The position numbers and the translations under genes were made by a program. DNA of 64,000 nucleotides from Alteribacillus persepolensis (GTDB taxonomy: Bacteria; Bacillota; Bacilli; Bacillales; Marinococcaceae): the NCBI RefSeq assembly GCF_900099605.1, contig NZ_FNDK01000003.1, forward strand, positions 101,211 to 165,210, read 5' to 3'. The notes below the pieces were generated by a model. It was not told where the DNA came from, searched no databases, and saw only the letters and a program-made list of their open reading frames with translations. Within the stretch, counting starts at the first letter, position 1. Every line of letters starts with the position of its first letter. Shown one piece after another: positions 60,997-64,000 of this stretch.

Positions 60997-61841
60997 GAGC
61001 TCGCCCCTCCATTCGTTAAAAATTGTTGTATGTGTTTCAACACATCGGGTTGTTTATTAAATACCAGTTCATAATGGTTAACCGGAGTTATTTCTGTTTG
61101 TAAATGACGAATGTTGTTTCGCGTATGGTGATAAGACTCTTCTGTAAAAAGCGATTTGTTATCTTTCATGGCTCCGGTGGCAATCATGAGAAGTGTATTA
61201 CACGTAATAGAAGAGGTAACGCCGTGAATATCAAACGTATAGAAACTCTCAAAGTCCTGCTTGGTTAAATCATAGTCTGAGCGGTGCGTAAAAGAGCTGC
61301 CAACTTGTTTGATTTCATAGCGGGCAATGTCTTCTAAACGAGTGTCCCAATGAATGTTTAAGTTTTCATATAAATGTTTCGTTTCTTTTACGTAATCTTC
61401 TGCGGACGCGTACGTTTTTTCCAGGCGTCCTAGCGAAGGAATGACAAGATCACGAGTAGTGTCATCTGCTTCACCGGCTCCATCAAGCAGTATTAGTCCT
61501 TTTACATGAGACAAGCGGCTGGCAGCAATCGCTGCGATATACGCTCCCATGGAATAACCCATCAGGATAGGCTCTTTAATATTTAATGTCTCAATTAATT
61601 CAACTAAATCGTCGGCGTGTTTATTAATGGACGTATTAGTATCTTGTCTGTCACTTAATCCTCGTCCTCGTACATCATAGCTGATAAACTGATAATCTTC
61701 TGAGAAAGCTTGTTGGAAAAAGTGCATCTGCTTATGGTTGCCAGTTAAGCCGTGAGCCGCGATAATGGTTCCTTTGTTGTTTTGGCCTGTTCGATAAATA
61801 TAAAGGTTCTGCCCATTGTTGACGGTGACATATTCTCCCAT
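60993..61841 (-). CDS. catD: Alpha/beta hydrolase, probable 3-oxoadipate enol-lactonase
   Basis: 282 residues, alpha/beta hydrolase with HGLTGN oxyanion region (about 30), nucleophile elbow GYSMGAY (Ser about 96), and a late His in PVNHYELVF. Between the muconate-cycloisomerase side and the CoA transferase it most likely hydrolyses 3-oxoadipate enol-lactone, although the sequence itself is only generically hydrolase. Downstream gene overlaps by four bases. Confidence 0.75.
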   Translation of the reverse strand: MGEYVTVNNGQNLYIYRTGQNNKGTIIAAHGLTGNHKQMHFFQQAFSEDYQFISYDVRGRGLSDRQDTNTSINKHADDLVELIETLNIKEPILMGYSMGAYIAAIAASRLSHVKGLILLDGAGEADDTTRDLVIPSLGRLEKTYASAEDYVKETKHLYENLNIHWDTRLEDIARYEIKQVGSSFTHRSDYDLTKQDFESFYTFDIHGVTSSITCNTLLMIATGAMKDNKSLFTEESYHHTRNNIRHLQTEITPVNHYELVFNKQPDVLKHIQQFLTNGGASS

Positions 61842-61871
61842 GTCTCACTCGTATCCTTTCTTTCGTAGATT

Positions 61872-62339
61872 TTACTCAACGGTGTATATGGAGTAGTTTA
61901 CTTTTCCCGGAAGGCGAATACCTTTTGAGACAAATACACGCCGGTTCAACCAGTCATATTTCTCGGAAGCTGTTTCAAAGACGGGGGAGGTTCTGAAGTA
62001 ATATTCATCGGGATCAACGTCTTCATTATTGTCGAGCCTCTGTAACACGTCTGGTTCGCCGGTGCGAATCCCCCGGTATGTCATTAATATCAACGCATCA
62101 TCTTCTGTCTTAAGCAGAATGCGTACATCTTGGATAATCGTTCCATCTTCCCGGACAGTAATCCAATCATCACCGCCTGGAACAACTTCAGCATTTAATT
62201 TTTCTCCACGCAGCGCTCCGCCTGTCACGCGAATAATCCGGCGGTTTCCAATAGGTGTTTTGCCTGGCAAGTGTGCACCTTCTACTGTTAATTCCATGTC
62301 TGCTAAAAATGCAAGGGAGGGAGCAGGTAAGTGTTGCAT
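61872..62339 (-). CDS. DUF3237 protein in the muconolactone-isomerase position
   Basis: 155-residue DUF3237 family protein, a beta-barrel fold of unknown activity (HLPAPSLAFLADMELTVEGAH near the start, PIGNRRIIRVTGGALRG, TYRGIRTGEPDVLQRL, DEYYFRTSPVFETASEKYDWLNRRVFVSKG). No signal peptide. Start at 62339 follows AAAGGAG; the longer frame overlaps catB. It lies between catB and the enol-lactonase, where other operons have catC, and no catC-like gene is in view. Its function as an isomerase is inferred from position only. Confidence 0.85.
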   Translation of the reverse strand: MQHLPAPSLAFLADMELTVEGAHLPGKTPIGNRRIIRVTGGALRGEKLNAEVVPGGDDWITVREDGTIIQDVRILLKTEDDALILMTYRGIRTGEPDVLQRLDNNEDVDPDEYYFRTSPVFETASEKYDWLNRRVFVSKGIRLPGKVNYSIYTVE

Positions 62340-62376
62340 TGGTGTATATCTCCTTTCGTTGCATACATTGTAAAGT

Positions 62377-63495
62377 TTATTGTCTTGTGTATGCTGCTGC
62401 TTTTTCTTCATCTAGTTCGATACCAAGTCCAGGCTTATCAGGAACATGAATATAACCGTCTTTAATCGTGAGCGGCTCGGTTACAGGGTCATCCAAAAGC
62501 CAGTTTGGACCGAACAATTCGCTTCCATAATCCAGGTTAGGGATGGATGCGAACGCGTGGACACAAGCGGCTGTACCGATGGAGCTTTCTAAGGACGTGC
62601 CTCCAAAGCATGAAATGCCAGCTGCTTCAGCGATGCCCGCAACTTTTATTGTGTTTTTCATGCCGCCAGCTTTATGGATCTTTAAGGAGAAGATATCGGC
62701 CGCATTTTCTTTTGCTAAACGCATCGCATCTTCGACAGAAGAGGCACTTTCATCTGCCATAATAGGAACTTTCTTCATAGCGGCTAATCTCGCCATCCCC
62801 TCAACATCCTGCGGCTGAAGCGGCTGTTCAAGAAAATCAATACCAGCATCAAAGAAAGCATCCATCCATTTCATCGTTGTTAAGCGGTCCCATGAACCAT
62901 TTGGATCAATACCAATGGTGGAATGGCTTTTAATCCCTTCTGCAATGCGAATCGAACGTTTTGCATCATCATCTGGTGCTTCTTTACCAGATTTCGTTTT
63001 GAAGTTGGCATACGTCCCGCTCTCGACATATTCTTTTGCTTCTTCAATGTCACCTTCTGGTGTGCCGGAAGCTAGTGCCCAGCGTACAGGAATCTTGTCT
63101 TTATGAAGAGTTCCTAAAAGCTGATGGACTGGTGTGTTATACCATTTTCCCAGCGCATCAAATAAAGCCATCTCTACCGTTGCTTTAGCAAAATAATTGT
63201 TTCGGATTTGCCGGTTGATTTTTTGCAAAAGAGCTTCTGTTAACACGGGATCTTGGCCTAACAGCAAAGGCGATACATACCGGTCAATAATGGTTTGCAT
63301 TGTTTCCACTGTTTCACCGTTCCAAAAAGCACCAGGTGTCGTTCCTTCTCCAATTCCTACAATGCCGTTGCTTAATTCTATTTTTAAAAGCACGAAGCTT
63401 TTAGAAGAGACTTTCACTGCAGAGAATTGATGTGGACGTTTAATCGGAATGTCCAGTATTTGTGTTGTGATGTTTTTAATCGTAACTTTTTCCAT
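62377..63495 (-). CDS. catB: Muconate cycloisomerase
   Basis: 372-residue enolase-superfamily enzyme turning cis,cis-muconate into muconolactone. The KxK motif (FKTKSGK, about 163-165), metal-binding Asp and Glu in IDPNGSW and FLEQPL, the DES motif (MADESA), and the second lysine in SLKIHKAGG are in order. The start at 63495 follows CGGAGG. It sits between catA and the DUF3237 gene. Some specificity for a substituted muconate or another lactonising reaction is possible. Confidence 0.92.
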   Translation of the reverse strand: MEKVTIKNITTQILDIPIKRPHQFSAVKVSSKSFVLLKIELSNGIVGIGEGTTPGAFWNGETVETMQTIIDRYVSPLLLGQDPVLTEALLQKINRQIRNNYFAKATVEMALFDALGKWYNTPVHQLLGTLHKDKIPVRWALASGTPEGDIEEAKEYVESGTYANFKTKSGKEAPDDDAKRSIRIAEGIKSHSTIGIDPNGSWDRLTTMKWMDAFFDAGIDFLEQPLQPQDVEGMARLAAMKKVPIMADESASSVEDAMRLAKENAADIFSLKIHKAGGMKNTIKVAGIAEAAGISCFGGTSLESSIGTAACVHAFASIPNLDYGSELFGPNWLLDDPVTEPLTIKDGYIHVPDKPGLGIELDEEKAAAYTRQ

Positions 63496-63566
63496 AATAT
63501 CCTCCGTTTTAAAGCTTTTAAGATGAAAAAAAGGAAGGGACATATTGAAATGTCCCTATTCATTGC

Positions 63567-64000
63567 TTATAACGGGCGCATAACGAAGTTGAGAGAAGCT
63601 TCTTTATGATCCCCTTTGTCTTCTAGTTTGGTGAGCAGTTCGTCACGAACGCCTTCTGCGACATCGCTTTCAAGCCATTCATCTCCTTCAAAGAAGACTT
63701 GGGTGATTAAGGTGTCATGCCCTTGGGCTTCAAACATAATGTGCAAGTGAGCCGGACGCATGGAGTGCTGTTCCATGTACTCCAGGAATTCACCGGTTGG
63801 GCCGTCTGTTGGAATGGAGTATGGGACGGGGACGATGGTTTTTACTTCAAAGTCGCCGTTTTCATCCGTATAGAAATGGCCGCGCAAGTTAAAGTCCGGC
63901 GCATCGGAGTCAAAGTTGGAATATTTGGCTGAGTGATCGTTTTGCCAGAATTCCACCCGGGTGTTAGCAAGTGGTTTGCCTTCTGTATTGCTGACATTGC
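63567..64000 (-). CDS. catA: Catechol 1,2-dioxygenase (5' end outside window)
   Basis: The last 144 codons of an intradiol ring-cleaving dioxygenase are visible, continuing to the window edge in frame; the GTG at 63956 is not the start. Iron ligands of the family are seen: Tyr in SAKYSNFD, Tyr in PVPYSIPTDGP, and the two His in RPAHLHIMF, with Arg for substrate binding. The catalysed step is catechol to cis,cis-muconate. The N-terminal dimerisation part lies outside. First visible gene of the catechol operon; its promoter is beyond the window. Confidence 0.93.
   Translation of the reverse strand, partial: NVSNTEGKPLANTRVEFWQNDHSAKYSNFDSDAPDFNLRGHFYTDENGDFEVKTIVPVPYSIPTDGPTGEFLEYMEQHSMRPAHLHIMFEAQGHDTLITQVFFEGDEWLESDVAEGVRDELLTKLEDKGDHKEASLNFVMRPL

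Noticed and set aside
1..64000. tRNA, rRNA, CRISPR arrays, transposases, integrases and phage genes.
   Set aside because: None recognised on either strand; absence of short or divergent elements cannot be proven by eye.

Overview
The window looks like a chromosome segment of a Gram-positive, endospore-forming member of the Bacillaceae, probably from a salty or alkaline habitat. This is inferred from strong GGAGG-type ribosome binding sites, GTG/TTG starts, two YheC/YheD-type spore ATP-grasp proteins, a SinR-like regulator, CcpA-type cre sites and Bacillus-type NagR operators. BCCT and NhaC-family transporters and many acidic proteins add the habitat hint. No rRNA, tRNA, CRISPR array, transposase or prophage was seen. 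Assignment to genus is not possible by reading alone.

Layout. 1-3140: 3' part of a zinc alcohol/polyol dehydrogenase, a BCCT transporter and a hotdog thioesterase. 3180-9500: the GlcNAc module (nagA-nagB-nagR-SIS protein, divergent nagP and a ROK kinase), with the same NagR-type operator in front of nagA and nagP and a perfect cre in the nagP leader. 9640-20511: mixed housekeeping and accessory genes, including a DUF2243/His-rich pair, mtnE, two YheC/YheD proteins, two flavin-reductase-family proteins, a degenerate asparagine-synthase-like protein, an orphan CpsB-type phosphatase and cysQ. 21005-27832: a LacI-regulated catabolic island with split transketolase, an SDR dehydrogenase and a DctPQM TRAP importer; two candidate operators and one perfect cre are visible.

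28377-37400: small accessory genes, including a coiled-coil membrane protein, a LigB-type dioxygenase divergent from an XRE-cupin regulator, DUF4064, lipoproteins, a double-psi beta-barrel protein, SinR, an alkyltransferase-like protein, and a Fur-box-controlled DUF2325 protein with a C-terminal cysteine cluster. A compact unit encoding a 30-residue peptide also lies here. 37405-48300: a stand-alone FabF, a wrecked acyl-CoA ligase gene, an MFS exporter, a membrane protein, a cupin, a luciferase-like oxidoreductase, a ferritin-like protein, a class B penicillin-binding protein and an acidic lipoprotein. 48922-58190: ccdA, an NhaC-family transporter, the histidine-utilisation operon hutU-hutI-hutG-hutH, and a formylglycine-generating enzyme. 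58456-64000 (minus strand): a catechol/beta-ketoadipate operon, catA (cut by the window)-catB-DUF3237-catD-pcaI-pcaJ-pcaF, converting catechol to acetyl-CoA and succinyl-CoA.

Five copies of a dispersed intergenic repeat with GCGCAAGCGCC-type ends lie on the plus strand near 20.8, 35.3, 47.9, 48.8 and 58.3 kb. The most interesting leads are the DUF3237 gene sitting where muconolactone isomerase is expected, the kinase-free transketolase/TRAP island, the iron-regulated DUF2325 gene, and the cre-linked small-peptide transcription unit.
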